Shown here: positions 47,402-57,426 of the stretch, piece by piece | Numbering within the stretch: position 1 is the stretch's first letter | How the letters are laid out: every line of letters starts with the position of its first letter | From: Affinundibacterium baiyunense | GTDB lineage: Bacteria > Pseudomonadota > Gammaproteobacteria > Burkholderiales > Burkholderiaceae_D | Reading direction: 5' to 3' | NCBI RefSeq assembly: GCF_018139645.1 | Contig: NZ_JAGSPM010000002.1 | Span: 1-64,000, forward strand | Length of the DNA: 64,000 nt | Translations under genes and position numbers: made by a program | The notes under the pieces: generated by a model | What the model was told of the DNA's origin: nothing | Seen by the model: only the letters and a program-made list of their open reading frames with translations | Database searches by the model: none

Positions 47402-49207
47402 ATGAGCAAACAAAAACTAGAACTAACCTGGATCGGCAAGGGAAAACGACCCAAGCTGGAACCGCGAATTTTGGTCGAAGATCAAGAGCGGTCATATCAC
47501 GCCAGACACCGCGTGACCGAAAACGACATCTTTGACAACCGGTTGATTTTCGGTGACAACCTGCTGGCCTTGAAGGCGCTGGAGCAGGAATATTCAGGAA
47601 AGATCAAGTGCGTATACATTGACCCTCCATTCAACACTCAACAAGCATTTGAGCATTACGACGACGGGTACGAGCACTCGATCTGGCTGGGTTTAATCCG
47701 AGACCGTATTGAGGTCATTCGTCGTCTCATGACTGACGATGGATCTCTCTTTGTTCACATCGATGACAATGAACTTGGCTATCTAATTGTATTGCTCGAT
47801 GAGGTATTTGGACGAGCCAACCGAATCGGCATTGTTACATTCAAGCAAAGTTCCGCATCTGGCCCCAAGGCAATTAACCCAGGACTGGTAACAACTAACA
47901 ACTACCTGCTCTACTACACCAAGAACAAAAGCGCATGGTCACCAAATCGTGTGTTTGTTCCTGGCGAACGCGACGACCGATATTCAAAGTGCATTGAAAA
48001 CTTCGAAGATCATTTCAGCGGCTGGAGACTGATCGGGCTGCGTGAAGCATTCCTTCGAAGCGCAAAACTAGAATCATGGGACGTGGCCAAGGCGAAGTTT
48101 GCCGACAAGCTCGAAGTCAAATTATCCGAATTTGTTGTTTCAAATGCTCATCGAATAGTTCGCACTGCACGGGTGGCAGCTAAAGATGTTAATGAATCGG
48201 CCAGAGAGGCGCTCGAAAAGTCAGCTGAAGACCGAACACGTGTTTTCTGTTCACCAAGAGAAGGAAAAGATGCCTATTACTTCCTTGGCGGCGAACAGCT
48301 TGTTTTTTACAAGTCCAAAACGCGGGTAATTGATGGAGTCACCGTCACAGCTTCGCCTCTAACCAACCTTTGGGATGATTTACTATCAAACAACCTTCAC
48401 AACGAAGGCGGCGTTTCATTCCCTAACGGCAAAAAGCCAGAGGCATTAATTAAGAGATGCCTTGAACTCTCAACTCAGCCTGGAGATATTGTTCTCGACT
48501 CATTCGGCGGGTCAGGAACAACAGGCGCTGTTGCACACAAAATGGGACGCCGGTGGCTCATGGTTGAGTTGGGCGAACATTGTCACACCCACGTAATCCC
48601 TAGATTGCGGGCAATTATCGATGGAATGGATCAAAGTGGTATTTCAAAGGCAGTTGGATGGCAAGGCGGCGGAGGTTTCCGTTACTACCGTCTTGCCCCA
48701 AGCTTGATCATCAACGACCGCTGGGGCAATCCGGTGATTAATCCTGAATACAATGCGGCGCAATTATCTGAGGCATTAGCGAAATTAGAAGGCTTTAGCT
48801 ATGCGCCTTCTGAGACCGCGTGGTGGCAGCATGGCCATTCTAGCGAGCGTGATTTTATTTATGTGACGACGCAAAATCTCTCAGCAGAACAGTTGCAAGC
48901 CTTGTCCGATGAAGTGGGTGTTGAACGTAGCCTGCTGGTCTGCTGCGCAGCCTTTCATGGCGTGACAGCGGCTAAAGCATCTGAACGCTGGCCGAATCTC
49001 ACCTTAAAGAAAATCCCAAAAATGGTGTTGTCGCGCTGTGAATGGGGACATGATGACTACAGCCTGAATGTCGCTAATTTGCCGATGGCGGAACAGAACG
49101 AAGAGCCCGCTCCACAAGCCACTGTCAAAGCAAAGCCGCGCGCGAAAAAAGCCGTGAGTAGCACGCCTGATCTGTTTAGCATGGATGCCGAAGAGGGGCA
49201 GGAATAA
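47402..49207 (+). CDS. Type III-like N6-adenine DNA methyltransferase (Mod)
   Basis: Methylates adenine in a specific DNA site. The motif order (catalytic D-P-P-F-N-T at 74-79 first, SAM-binding D-S-F-G-G-S-G-T-T-G near 370 later) is that of beta-class enzymes and type III Mod subunits, and F-V-H-I-D-D-N-E near 115 fits. The target recognition region lies between, about 150-330. The 601 residues are normal for Mod. It follows the GHKL gene by 12 bases. Its later part has composition closer to the window average than its start. The matching Res gene is at 50370, beyond rhuM. Confidence 0.93.
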   Translation: MSKQKLELTWIGKGKRPKLEPRILVEDQERSYHARHRVTENDIFDNRLIFGDNLLALKALEQEYSGKIKCVYIDPPFNTQQAFEHYDDGYEHSIWLGLIRDRIEVIRRLMTDDGSLFVHIDDNELGYLIVLLDEVFGRANRIGIVTFKQSSASGPKAINPGLVTTNNYLLYYTKNKSAWSPNRVFVPGERDDRYSKCIENFEDHFSGWRLIGLREAFLRSAKLESWDVAKAKFADKLEVKLSEFVVSNAHRIVRTARVAAKDVNESAREALEKSAEDRTRVFCSPREGKDAYYFLGGEQLVFYKSKTRVIDGVTVTASPLTNLWDDLLSNNLHNEGGVSFPNGKKPEALIKRCLELSTQPGDIVLDSFGGSGTTGAVAHKMGRRWLMVELGEHCHTHVIPRLRAIIDGMDQSGISKAVGWQGGGGFRYYRLAPSLIINDRWGNPVINPEYNAAQLSEALAKLEGFSYAPSETAWWQHGHSSERDFIYVTTQNLSAEQLQALSDEVGVERSLLVCCAAFHGVTAAKASERWPNLTLKKIPKMVLSRCEWGHDDYSLNVANLPMAEQNEEPAPQATVKAKPRAKKAVSSTPDLFSMDAEEGQE

Positions 49208-49229
49208 TGACGCAGAGAACTCAAAATGC

Positions 49230-49256
49230 GGTTATCCGAAATTTTTGGATAAAACC
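49230..49256 (+). promoter_or_regulatory. Inverted repeat in the mod-rhuM gap
   Basis: GGTTATCC and GGATAAAACC arms (one insertion) around GAAATTTTT, about 24 bases before rhuM. It could be an operator or RNA hairpin. Confidence 0.4.
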
Positions 49257-49279
49257 ACACTATTTGGGGAGGATAAAGC

Positions 49280-50323
49280 ATGAACGAATTACCTAAGGCG
49301 CAAGGTGATTTTCTGCTGTATCAAACCGAAGATGCACAAACCCGAGTACAGATACGCTTGACCGACGGTACGCTTTGGCTTACCCAAAAGCAATTGTCAG
49401 AACTTTATCAAGTATCGGTGCCGACCATTAATGGTCACTTACGTACGCTGTATGGTGATGGGGAATTGGATGCAGAACGAACTATTCGGAAATTCCGAAT
49501 AGTTGCCCTGGAAGGCGCGCGGAATATAGAGCGGCTGACCGATCACTACAACTTAGACGTGGTGCTACAAGTTGGTTATCGGGTACGTTCACACCGTGGT
49601 GCACAGTTTCGGCGCTGGGCGACTGAGTTGCTCAAGAGCTATCTGGTCGAAGGTGTGGCGATGGACGACGCGCGCTTTAAGACTGGTGAAGATACTGAGT
49701 ATTTTGAGCGCCTGCTTGCCCGCATACGCGATATACGCTCTTCTGAAAAAGAGTTCTGGCGTAAGGTGCTGGATATTTTTGCGACGAGTATCGACTACGA
49801 CGCACGTACCGATGCTGCGCAGAAGTTTTTTGCGACTGTTCAAAACAAGATGCACTGGGCTGCGCATGGCCACACTGCATCAGAATTAGTGTTAGACCGA
49901 GCTGATGCAGGTCAAAACAATATGGGGCTCACCAATTGGTCAGGACAGGCAAAAGGTTTGCCCGTACGCAAAGCGGATGTCTCGATTGCCAAAAATTATT
50001 TAAATGAAGAAGAACTCGGCATGCTGAACCGCATCGTGACTGCGTACATCGAGGTCGCTGAATTACAAGCACAAGCGCGGCAAAGTATGACTATGCAAGA
50101 CTGGATCAATCGGCTCGATGATTTTTTACGTATGACAGGCCGCGAGGTACTCAGCCACGCGGGCAAAGTTATGGCAAAAGTCGCGCAAGCCAAATCCGAA
50201 GCACAGTTCGCTTTGTTTGAGCAACAAAGACTATCAGGCACCAGCCAAGTTGAGCGCGATTTTGAAGAGGCAATTGCTAAGCCGGTGCAGCGCATCGGCG
50301 CAACACGGGGCGCAGGCAAATGA
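49280..50323 (+). CDS. RhuM-family protein
   Basis: A 347-residue RhuM (virulence-protein type). It has the family pattern L-W-L-T-Q-x-Q-L-S-E-L-Y-x-V-S-V-P-T-I-N-x-H-L near 32-54, T-I-R-K-F-R-I-V, and L-D-x-V-L-Q-V-G-Y-R-V-R-S near 93-105. The function is unknown; RhuM genes are often found between mod and res or inside type I loci, so a link with restriction is likely. The N-terminus looks like a winged helix that could bind DNA. GGGGAGG lies ahead of the ATG. Confidence 0.9.
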   Translation: MNELPKAQGDFLLYQTEDAQTRVQIRLTDGTLWLTQKQLSELYQVSVPTINGHLRTLYGDGELDAERTIRKFRIVALEGARNIERLTDHYNLDVVLQVGYRVRSHRGAQFRRWATELLKSYLVEGVAMDDARFKTGEDTEYFERLLARIRDIRSSEKEFWRKVLDIFATSIDYDARTDAAQKFFATVQNKMHWAAHGHTASELVLDRADAGQNNMGLTNWSGQAKGLPVRKADVSIAKNYLNEEELGMLNRIVTAYIEVAELQAQARQSMTMQDWINRLDDFLRMTGREVLSHAGKVMAKVAQAKSEAQFALFEQQRLSGTSQVERDFEEAIAKPVQRIGATRGAGK

Positions 50324-50369
50324 CAAAGCAAAAACAAGTAAGAACAAGAACAAATAGACGGGTAAAACT

Positions 50370-53108
50370 ATGAATGCACGAGTACAGAATCATGTTACGG
50401 GTCGTTTATCTTTGCGACCGCCGCAAGCGGAGTCTTTAACGAAACTCATTTCAGCCTTAGAGGCGGCGCCCGAGATGCTGGAACAAGAGCGTGATGTTGC
50501 TGCGATTTTAAGTACGCTAAAAGCGGCATTCCCAACATTAGAAGATTTTGAACGTGAATTTCCTTCTCTGTGTTTTTCACTCGCAACTGGCGTGGGGAAA
50601 ACTCGATTAATGGGGGCATTTATCGCTTATCTGCATTTAGCACATGGTATTAATAATTTCTTTGTGCTAGCACCAAATTTAACGATCTACAACAAGCTGA
50701 TTAGCGACTTTACGCCAAATACGACTAAGTATGTGTTTAAGGGCATCGCCGAATTTGCACAACAAGCGCCGCTGATCATTACAGGCGATAACTATGACCA
50801 AACAGGAGCTGTGGTGCAAGATCAGCCTTCTGGTTTTGCCCACGATGTGCGTATCAATATTTTCAATATTTCCAAAATTAATTCTGAAGTTCGTGGTGGA
50901 AAGGAACCGCGTATTAAGCGCATGAAGGAAGTTCTTGGCGACAGTTATTTCAATCATTTGGCAACACTGCCTGACTTGGTTTTGCTAATGGATGAATCGC
51001 ATCGTTATCGCGCTAGCGCTGGCGTGCGTTCGATTAATGAGTTAAAGCCTTTGTTTGGCTTAGAAGTCACGGCGACACCGTTCGTGGAATCATCGCGTGG
51101 CCCAGTGCCATTTAAGAACGTGGTAATGGATTACCCTTTAGCGCGGGCGATGGAAGATGGTTTTGTCAAAGAACCCGCCGCGGTTACCCAACGTAATTTC
51201 GATGCGCGAGCGCATACGCCAGAGGAAATTGAAAAGATCAAGCTCGAAGATGGTATTCGTTTGCACGAATCGACCAAAGTTGAGCTGCTTACTTATGCGC
51301 GTGAAAATAGCGTCAATGTGGTGAAGCCCTTTATGTTGGTGATTGCACGCGATACGACACACGCATCGCAATTAAAATCACTAATTGAGTCAAGCGCATT
51401 CTACGAGGGGCGTTATGCGAATAAGGTGATTCAGGTTGATTCTAGCCGCACGGGTGCTGAAGAAGAAGAGATGATTGCTAAGCTGCTGGCGGTTGAGAGT
51501 GTGGACGAGCCTACTGAAATTGTTATCCACGTCAATATGCTGAAAGAAGGTTGGGACGTGACCAACCTTTACACCATCGTTCCTTTACGCGCTGCGAATG
51601 CTCGTACCTTGATCGAACAATCGATTGGTCGCGGCTTGCGTCTGCCTTATGGGAAACGTACTGGTGTCGCGGCGGTGGATCGCTTGAATATTGTGGCACA
51701 CGATAAGTTTCAAGAGATTATCGACGAAGCTAATCGCGGTGATTCACCTATACGATTGAAACAAGTGATTTTGGAAGCACCAAGTGCGGATGATAAGAAA
51801 GTCAGTATTCAAGTGCCATCAGGTGCACGCGCTCAGCTTGGGCTTGTTGAAATGGGGTCGCCGCTACCGCAAACACTAGCTACTACTTCAGCGCAATCAC
51901 TTAGCACATCAATCTCTGTTTTTGCTACGCCACAAGAACGCCAAGCCGCGGTGATGGTGATGCAGGTGATTGAAGAATATGAGGTGAAGCGTGAACTAGT
52001 ACCAACAAGTAATGCGCTGCTTACGCCTACCGTACAAGCAAGCATCCTAGCGGAAGTCACCGAGCGACTTAGACCAGTACAAGGTAATCTCATTGCGGAA
52101 GCGGATATAGCATCACCTAGTTTAGATTTATCCGCAGTCATCGCAAAAACAACGCAAGTTGTGGTTCAACAAACCATCGATATTCCTAAAATTACTGTCG
52201 TACCGACTGGTGAAGTGACCACGGGATTTAATCCTTTCCAACTTGGTATTTTGCCGAACTTTCAGCCGGGACAACGTGAGATTGTTGGGCAAGAACTACG
52301 CACCAATCAGCAATTCACCATGAGCCGCGAGAGCGGGAACAAAGAGCAAAGATTTGAGGACTACATCGTTAAAAAACTAATTGATTTTGACGACATCGAT
52401 TATTTTACTCAAGCCGAATTGCTCTACGACCTTGCTGGTCAGGCGGTTGCACGCTACCAAGAACAAAACTATTCAGAAGCAGAATTACACGAAATTTTTG
52501 ATACCTATGGCGCTGATTTAGCACGCCTCATTCGTGCGGAGATGATGAATCATTTTTGGGAGAAAGCGACTGATTATGTCGCCCAGGTACACAAAGGTTT
52601 TTCAGCACTTAAGTCTTGTAATTACACGGCTATAGAAGGAGATTCTATTCGTAACTATCGAGAAACAGTTGAAGAATTAGGCAAGATTAAGCAAATGCTT
52701 TTCGGAGGATTTCAACGGTGCTTGTATCCTTTGCAGAAATTTGATTCTGACACTGAACGCAGATTCGCAGTCATCCTTGAGAAAGAAGCTTTGAAATGGT
52801 TTAAACCAGCTAAAGGGCAATTTCAAATTTACTACAAACTTGGCAATGAGCAGCCGGAATATATTCCCGACTTTGTGGTGGAAACAGACACGACGATCTG
52901 GATGGCGGAGACTAAAAAGCGAGCGGATATAACGTCTGACGAAGTCCTCGCGAAAGCTTCCGCCGCAGTGAAATGGTGTAAAGAGGCTTCTAAGTATACG
53001 CAGTCTGTTGGGGGTAAAGAATGGCGTTATCTCTTGATTCCTCACGATGGTATTAATGAGGCGATGCGACTTGTTGACTATTTGAGATTTGAGTATCAAT
53101 CAACGTAA
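50370..53108 (+). CDS. Type III restriction subunit Res
   Basis: The cutting and DNA-sensing partner of Mod. The 912-residue protein has the SF2 helicase core with Walker A A-T-G-V-G-K-T-R near 73-80, the DEAD-box-like L-M-D-E-S-H-R-Y-R, T-A-T-P-F, and the I-E-Q-S-I-G-R-G-L-R-L-P motif VI. The C-terminal endonuclease core is P-D-F-V-V-E (Asp about 834) then W-M-A-E-T-K-K (Glu about 847, Lys about 849), all present, so it should be active. It is the last gene of the island and is followed by a bidirectional terminator. Confidence 0.93.
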   Translation: MNARVQNHVTGRLSLRPPQAESLTKLISALEAAPEMLEQERDVAAILSTLKAAFPTLEDFEREFPSLCFSLATGVGKTRLMGAFIAYLHLAHGINNFFVLAPNLTIYNKLISDFTPNTTKYVFKGIAEFAQQAPLIITGDNYDQTGAVVQDQPSGFAHDVRINIFNISKINSEVRGGKEPRIKRMKEVLGDSYFNHLATLPDLVLLMDESHRYRASAGVRSINELKPLFGLEVTATPFVESSRGPVPFKNVVMDYPLARAMEDGFVKEPAAVTQRNFDARAHTPEEIEKIKLEDGIRLHESTKVELLTYARENSVNVVKPFMLVIARDTTHASQLKSLIESSAFYEGRYANKVIQVDSSRTGAEEEEMIAKLLAVESVDEPTEIVIHVNMLKEGWDVTNLYTIVPLRAANARTLIEQSIGRGLRLPYGKRTGVAAVDRLNIVAHDKFQEIIDEANRGDSPIRLKQVILEAPSADDKKVSIQVPSGARAQLGLVEMGSPLPQTLATTSAQSLSTSISVFATPQERQAAVMVMQVIEEYEVKRELVPTSNALLTPTVQASILAEVTERLRPVQGNLIAEADIASPSLDLSAVIAKTTQVVVQQTIDIPKITVVPTGEVTTGFNPFQLGILPNFQPGQREIVGQELRTNQQFTMSRESGNKEQRFEDYIVKKLIDFDDIDYFTQAELLYDLAGQAVARYQEQNYSEAELHEIFDTYGADLARLIRAEMMNHFWEKATDYVAQVHKGFSALKSCNYTAIEGDSIRNYRETVEELGKIKQMLFGGFQRCLYPLQKFDSDTERRFAVILEKEALKWFKPAKGQFQIYYKLGNEQPEYIPDFVVETDTTIWMAETKKRADITSDEVLAKASAAVKWCKEASKYTQSVGGKEWRYLLIPHDGINEAMRLVDYLRFEYQST

Positions 53109-53225
53109 TCGATAGAAAATGGCCATTGATTCAAAATGCCAAGTTCACCATAATTAGATGGGTGGGGCTCCGAGCTTGTAGTGAAGTCCTTAATAGCGTT
53201 CATGCGCATAGACAGAATTCAGATT

Positions 53226-53253
53226 AAAAAAACCGCCACGAAGGCGGTTTTTT
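53226..53253. terminator. Bidirectional terminator between res and the PPIase gene
   Basis: A run, AACCGCC-ACGAA-GGCGGTT, T run, between two convergent genes. It marks the right border of the second defence island. Confidence 0.9.
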
Positions 53254-53276
53254 ATAGCTATAAACTAGCTGCGAAA

Positions 53277-54182
53277 TTACTTGCTAGCTGCTGGTGCTGC
53301 TGCCGCTGGAGCGGATGCTGCTGCGCTTGCTGAGGCGGATGCTGATGCTGCTTTTTCGCCGATGATTTCGATCTTCGCTTTTTCTTTCAAACCATCCAAG
53401 AACTTCTTCAAGTTTTGTTGTTGGATTTGTTGTGTCAAACGTGGTTTTACTTGTTCTAAAGTTGGCGCTTCTTTTGTGCGGCTGTCGTCAACGATGATGA
53501 CGTGGTAGCCGTATTGAGATTTCACTGGTTCTTCAGTGAATTTGCCTTTTTCTAATTTGGATACGGCATTGCCAAATTCTGGCACCATGCTGCGTGGATC
53601 GAACCAGCCTAATTCACCGCCTTTGTCTTTTGAACCTGGGTCTTTAGACTGTGCTTTTGCCAATCCAGCAAATTGTTTAACATCTTTTTTCAATTTTGCA
53701 ATGATAGCTTTTGCGTCTTCTTCTTTATCCACCAAGATATGACGTGCAGAGTATTCGTTACCTGCCGTTGCTTCTTTGATTTTTGCGTATTCTGCTGCGT
53801 ATTCTGCGTCGGTTACTGGGCTATTTTTGAGGTAGTCATCAACATAACCTTGCGCCAATACATTGGTTTTCATCATTTCGAGTTGGTCAGCAACATCGCC
53901 TGATTTGTCCAAACCTTTTTTGACTGCTTCTTGTGCAACCAAAGATGCCATTGCCAAATTGTCGATCACCATTTTGCGCATTTCTGGTGTGTCTGGCATG
54001 CCTTGTGCCCCTTGTTGCTTCATGATCATGTCAACTTGTTTTGTGCTAATTGGCTTGCCATTGACGGTAGCTGCGATCACGCTTTTTGCGCCATCGGCTG
54101 GAGCGTCAGTACCTTTTGAGCATGCGGATAATGCCAATACTGCCATTGCACTTCCGATCACGAAACGAGATTTCTTCAACAT
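53277..54182 (-). CDS. PpiC/parvulin-type peptidyl-prolyl isomerase, lipoprotein
   Basis: Helps fold exported proteins. The 301-residue protein has a signal with lipobox A-L-S-A-C near 17-21, a SurA-like N-terminal helical region, and the parvulin domain (S-A-R-H-I-L-V near 144-150, F-A-x-L-A-K-x-x-S-K-D-P-G-S-K-x-K-G-G-E-L-G-W-F, G-Y-H-V-I). The tail is almost pure Ala/Ser (about 277-301), unusual but common in this lineage for exported proteins. No neighbour suggests a specific substrate. Confidence 0.93.
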   Translation of the reverse strand: MLKKSRFVIGSAMAVLALSACSKGTDAPADGAKSVIAATVNGKPISTKQVDMIMKQQGAQGMPDTPEMRKMVIDNLAMASLVAQEAVKKGLDKSGDVADQLEMMKTNVLAQGYVDDYLKNSPVTDAEYAAEYAKIKEATAGNEYSARHILVDKEEDAKAIIAKLKKDVKQFAGLAKAQSKDPGSKDKGGELGWFDPRSMVPEFGNAVSKLEKGKFTEEPVKSQYGYHVIIVDDSRTKEAPTLEQVKPRLTQQIQQQNLKKFLDGLKEKAKIEIIGEKAASASASASAAASAPAAAAPAASK

Positions 54183-54494
54183 CTTGGTCTTCCTTTATGA
54201 TTTTCGAAATTTTTATAAAGCAGCATAGGCTGCAGTGATTTTAAGTAAAACAATACTTCCAGCATTTTGAGTCGAACAAAGCGTGAAAATGAAATTACAA
54301 ATTCAGCTCTCGCATCAACTCAGGTATCGAATCCGAAAAAAGCGATTGCGAATTTTACCTTTGATTTGCTAATTACACTTAAAATTCGCAGCGATTATGG
54401 CTTTTCGGGCATTTTCTTGATCATTTATTGATGAATGGAAAATGTCACTTGAATATTTGGTAGGCAAATACGCCGCTTTTGGAGGATATAGCGA
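54183..54494. other. Gene-free stretch between PPIase and hypothetical gene
   Basis: Divergent flanking genes, so both promoters should be here. No clear repeat or structured element; the last bases hold the GGAGG site of the gene at 54495. Confidence 0.5.
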
Positions 54495-54986
54495 ATGATA
54501 GATTTTTCAGAAATGCTGCCAGTGGGCATGGTTGCGCATGGCGGTCAAGTTGCGCAAATCATGGCAGAGATTGCCAAGCGCCAGCGTGGTTTGCCGGATT
54601 GGGAGGCGTTTCATTACGAGAAGATTTCTGATTCTGCGGTTGAACTTACGGGTGGCATTGTCAGTACCGCGAGTGGCACCAAGCGCTGGTTAGAGCCACA
54701 TGATTGCATCACGATTCCACTCGCTGCGGTGGTAGCTGAGATGCAGAAGCAAGGTTTGCTCGAAACCGCGCCGCAAGTGACGTCGTTGCCGATGAAAGCC
54801 AATTCAAGTAATACCACCGATGCTGTTGGTATCAGCAATCCTGCTACGCCACCGGCTGAGTATCACTATCTACATTTAAAACTGGCGCTGCCACAAGATC
54901 CGACGCAACGACAAAAATTATTACAGAGCCTGCATTTACAAGCTGATTTGATGGGAGCATCGGTGGTCGCTTGCCATCTTGAATAG
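54495..54986 (+). CDS. Hypothetical protein
   Basis: A 163-residue soluble protein; no family recognised. It has a good GGAGG site ahead of the ATG. The middle (about 95-120) is a low-complexity Ser/Asn/Thr/Pro linker that separates an N-terminal part with W-E-A-F-H-Y-E-K-I-S-D-S-A-V-E-L from a C-terminal helical part. The length and composition look like a real gene. Confidence 0.6.
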   Translation: MIDFSEMLPVGMVAHGGQVAQIMAEIAKRQRGLPDWEAFHYEKISDSAVELTGGIVSTASGTKRWLEPHDCITIPLAAVVAEMQKQGLLETAPQVTSLPMKANSSNTTDAVGISNPATPPAEYHYLHLKLALPQDPTQRQKLLQSLHLQADLMGASVVACHLE

Positions 54987-55083
54987 CGTCTAAACTCAAC
55001 ACCAACTGTCACAAGCTAGTCATAAAAATTGCGTACATTGAGAGGAACTTTATTTCTCGTCGCCAACTTTTTTCGGAGACTGT

Positions 55084-57150
55084 ATGCAAGCTTTTCTCTC
55101 ACCTGCCGTGACTTTTATGCGAGGTTTGCGACTATTACCTAAGTTTTTAATCGTTGCTTGCTTGTTCGCGATTCCTGCCTTAGTTGTGTCTGGTTTGTTT
55201 ATTGCCGAACTCAACAAAGCGATACGCTTAACCGAGACCGAACAACTCGGATTGCAACAACTGCACCAATTGCAAGAGATTCGCCAGCAAGTACAAGAAC
55301 ATCGCGGCCTCCAACATTTAGGCTTGGCGGGCAATGCCAGCGCAAAGCAAGCCGCACTCAACTTGCGCGAATCTTTAGCGCCGCAATCGCAACAACTATT
55401 GCAGCAACTACAGCAGCATCCCGATTTGGTGTCGAATAAAGCTTTGCAAGAGCTGCAAGAAGCTTGGTTAAACTTCAGCAAGGCAATCGAAAACACCAAA
55501 GCGCGTGAGACTTATGCCGCGCACAATCAACTATTAGGGCAGCTACAAAAAATCGCAACCGAAATCGCCGACCACAGCAATTTAAATCTCGACCCACAAG
55601 TTGATACCTATTATTTAATTGGTTTGTACAGCAAATCCTTGCCGGAATTAAGCAATGTGCTGGCAGATACCGCTGCGCGCGGCGCGCCTTATATTGATAC
55701 AGGTTTGTTGGAGCCGAACGAAGATGTCTTAATCAACGCCAATGTGATGCTCAGCCAACGCGATCTGCCCAAGGTACAAGCACAATTAGAGGAAGTGTTA
55801 AGAGCACATCCAAGTTTGCAAAATCTAAATGAGCAACAGCAAGCCGTCAGCGCTGCGCATTTAGCGTTTCTTGAACGAACCAAAAGCGAGATTCTAAGTA
55901 CACTCAACCAAACCAGTGGCAATGACTATCTCAAAGCAGGCCAACAAACCATCAATCAATGGCGCGATTTGAGTAACACGATTGCTGGATTTATCGCTCA
56001 TAAACTCGATCAACGATTGCAAAACCATGTGTGGAATCGGAATGCGATGTTGTTCGCAATTGCGACAGTGATTTTTGTTGCGGTCTATTTGTTGGCCGGA
56101 TTTTATATCGCATTTGCACGTGAACTGCGCCAATTAACTAACGCGGTGCATCGCATTAGCGATGGCAATTTAAGTGTGGCGAGCCAATCCAAAGGAAAAG
56201 ACGAAGTCGCACTATTGATTACGGAATTTGAATCAATGCGCTTGGTTTTAATTGGCTTAGTCAAAAACATTCGCACTAGTACCGAACAAATTGCTAGCTC
56301 GTCGGAAGAGATCGCGAATGGCAACGCGGATCTATCAACACGCACCGAACAACAAGCAAGCTCATTAGAAGAGACGTCAGCTTCGATGGAAGAATTAACC
56401 ATCGCTGTAAAACAGAATATCGAAAGCGCACAGCAAGCCAATCAATTAGCGATCAGCGCTTCGGATATTGCCAAAGATGGCGGTGTCGCAGTCAAACAAA
56501 TGACGACGATGATGGAAGGTATTCAGCAATCATCAAAACAAATTAATGACATCATCGCGGTGATTGATGGTATCGCTTTTCAAACCAATATCTTGGCCTT
56601 GAACGCAGCAGTCGAGGCGGCTCGCGCTGGTGAGCAAGGACGTGGATTTGCTGTGGTAGCGAGCGAAGTGCGCAATCTAGCACAGCGCTCTGCAGCGGCG
56701 GCAAAAGAAATCAAACAACTGATCGGCAATTCAGTAAAACAAGTTGAAGCAGGAAATCGTCAAGTGCAACAAGCTGGCGACACTATGCAGCGAGTTGTCG
56801 CCTCTATCGTCAACCTGAATGCCAATATGCATGCAATCACGGATGCCAGCGTTGAGCAAGGCGATGGCATACAAATGGTAAACGCAACACTAGGCCAACT
56901 CGATTTGATTACACAACAAAATGCTGCCTTGGTTGAGCACGCTGCCGCTGCGGCAGAAAGCATGCGCTTACAAGCCAGCAAACTAACCGATGCGGTAGCT
57001 GCTTTTACGATTGATCCTCATAGCAAAAACAGCACAGATATAGGACAAACTCCGGCAGCAAAACCTCTTGCGAAAATCAAACATACAAGAACGCGGAAGA
57101 TGGTCGGCGTCGGTGGCATGCGCTTGGCACGCCAGTTGGCGAGTAACTGA
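55084..57150 (+). CDS. Methyl-accepting chemotaxis protein
   Basis: A 688-residue chemoreceptor. It has a transmembrane segment (about 19-40), a helical periplasmic sensor, a second transmembrane segment (about 322-342), a HAMP domain (about 343-396), and the cytoplasmic signalling hairpin with the conserved tip [29 protein letters not shown] near 512-540. The C-terminus is basic and lacks a CheR-binding pentapeptide. Signal unknown. The only possible partner in the window is the CheX-like gene at 22209. Confidence 0.96.
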   Translation: MQAFLSPAVTFMRGLRLLPKFLIVACLFAIPALVVSGLFIAELNKAIRLTETEQLGLQQLHQLQEIRQQVQEHRGLQHLGLAGNASAKQAALNLRESLAPQSQQLLQQLQQHPDLVSNKALQELQEAWLNFSKAIENTKARETYAAHNQLLGQLQKIATEIADHSNLNLDPQVDTYYLIGLYSKSLPELSNVLADTAARGAPYIDTGLLEPNEDVLINANVMLSQRDLPKVQAQLEEVLRAHPSLQNLNEQQQAVSAAHLAFLERTKSEILSTLNQTSGNDYLKAGQQTINQWRDLSNTIAGFIAHKLDQRLQNHVWNRNAMLFAIATVIFVAVYLLAGFYIAFARELRQLTNAVHRISDGNLSVASQSKGKDEVALLITEFESMRLVLIGLVKNIRTSTEQIASSSEEIANGNADLSTRTEQQASSLEETSASMEELTIAVKQNIESAQQANQLAISASDIAKDGGVAVKQMTTMMEGIQQSSKQINDIIAVIDGIAFQTNILALNAAVEAARAGEQGRGFAVVASEVRNLAQRSAAAAKEIKQLIGNSVKQVEAGNRQVQQAGDTMQRVVASIVNLNANMHAITDASVEQGDGIQMVNATLGQLDLITQQNAALVEHAAAAAESMRLQASKLTDAVAAFTIDPHSKNSTDIGQTPAAKPLAKIKHTRTRKMVGVGGMRLARQLASN

Positions 57151-57426
57151 GCGCGGGTGTTATCCCAAGTTGGCGCTCTCCATGTGTGCATTTCTGGTAA
57201 TAAATTCGTCGGTTTTGACGAGTTTCAGTTGAGTTTTAGCTGAAATTCGGTGGATAATGAATAAAATGCTTTAAAGCAATGGCGCCTAACTGTAAGAAAC
57301 TGTCATAAACCGTTAAAAACGCTGATTTGAAGCAAATAATGCCTTTGAAAAATGCATTTTTTTAATAAACTGTCGTAACATCAAATATGCGAACGACGAT
57401 AGATTCGCATTGAGAACTTGGAGAAT

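Noticed and set aside
40750..53108. DISARM or BREX as the identity of the cluster
   Set aside because: The SNF2 helicase and methyltransferase recall DISARM, but no DrmA, DrmB or DrmC-like gene is present. No BREX PglZ or BrxC-like gene is present either.
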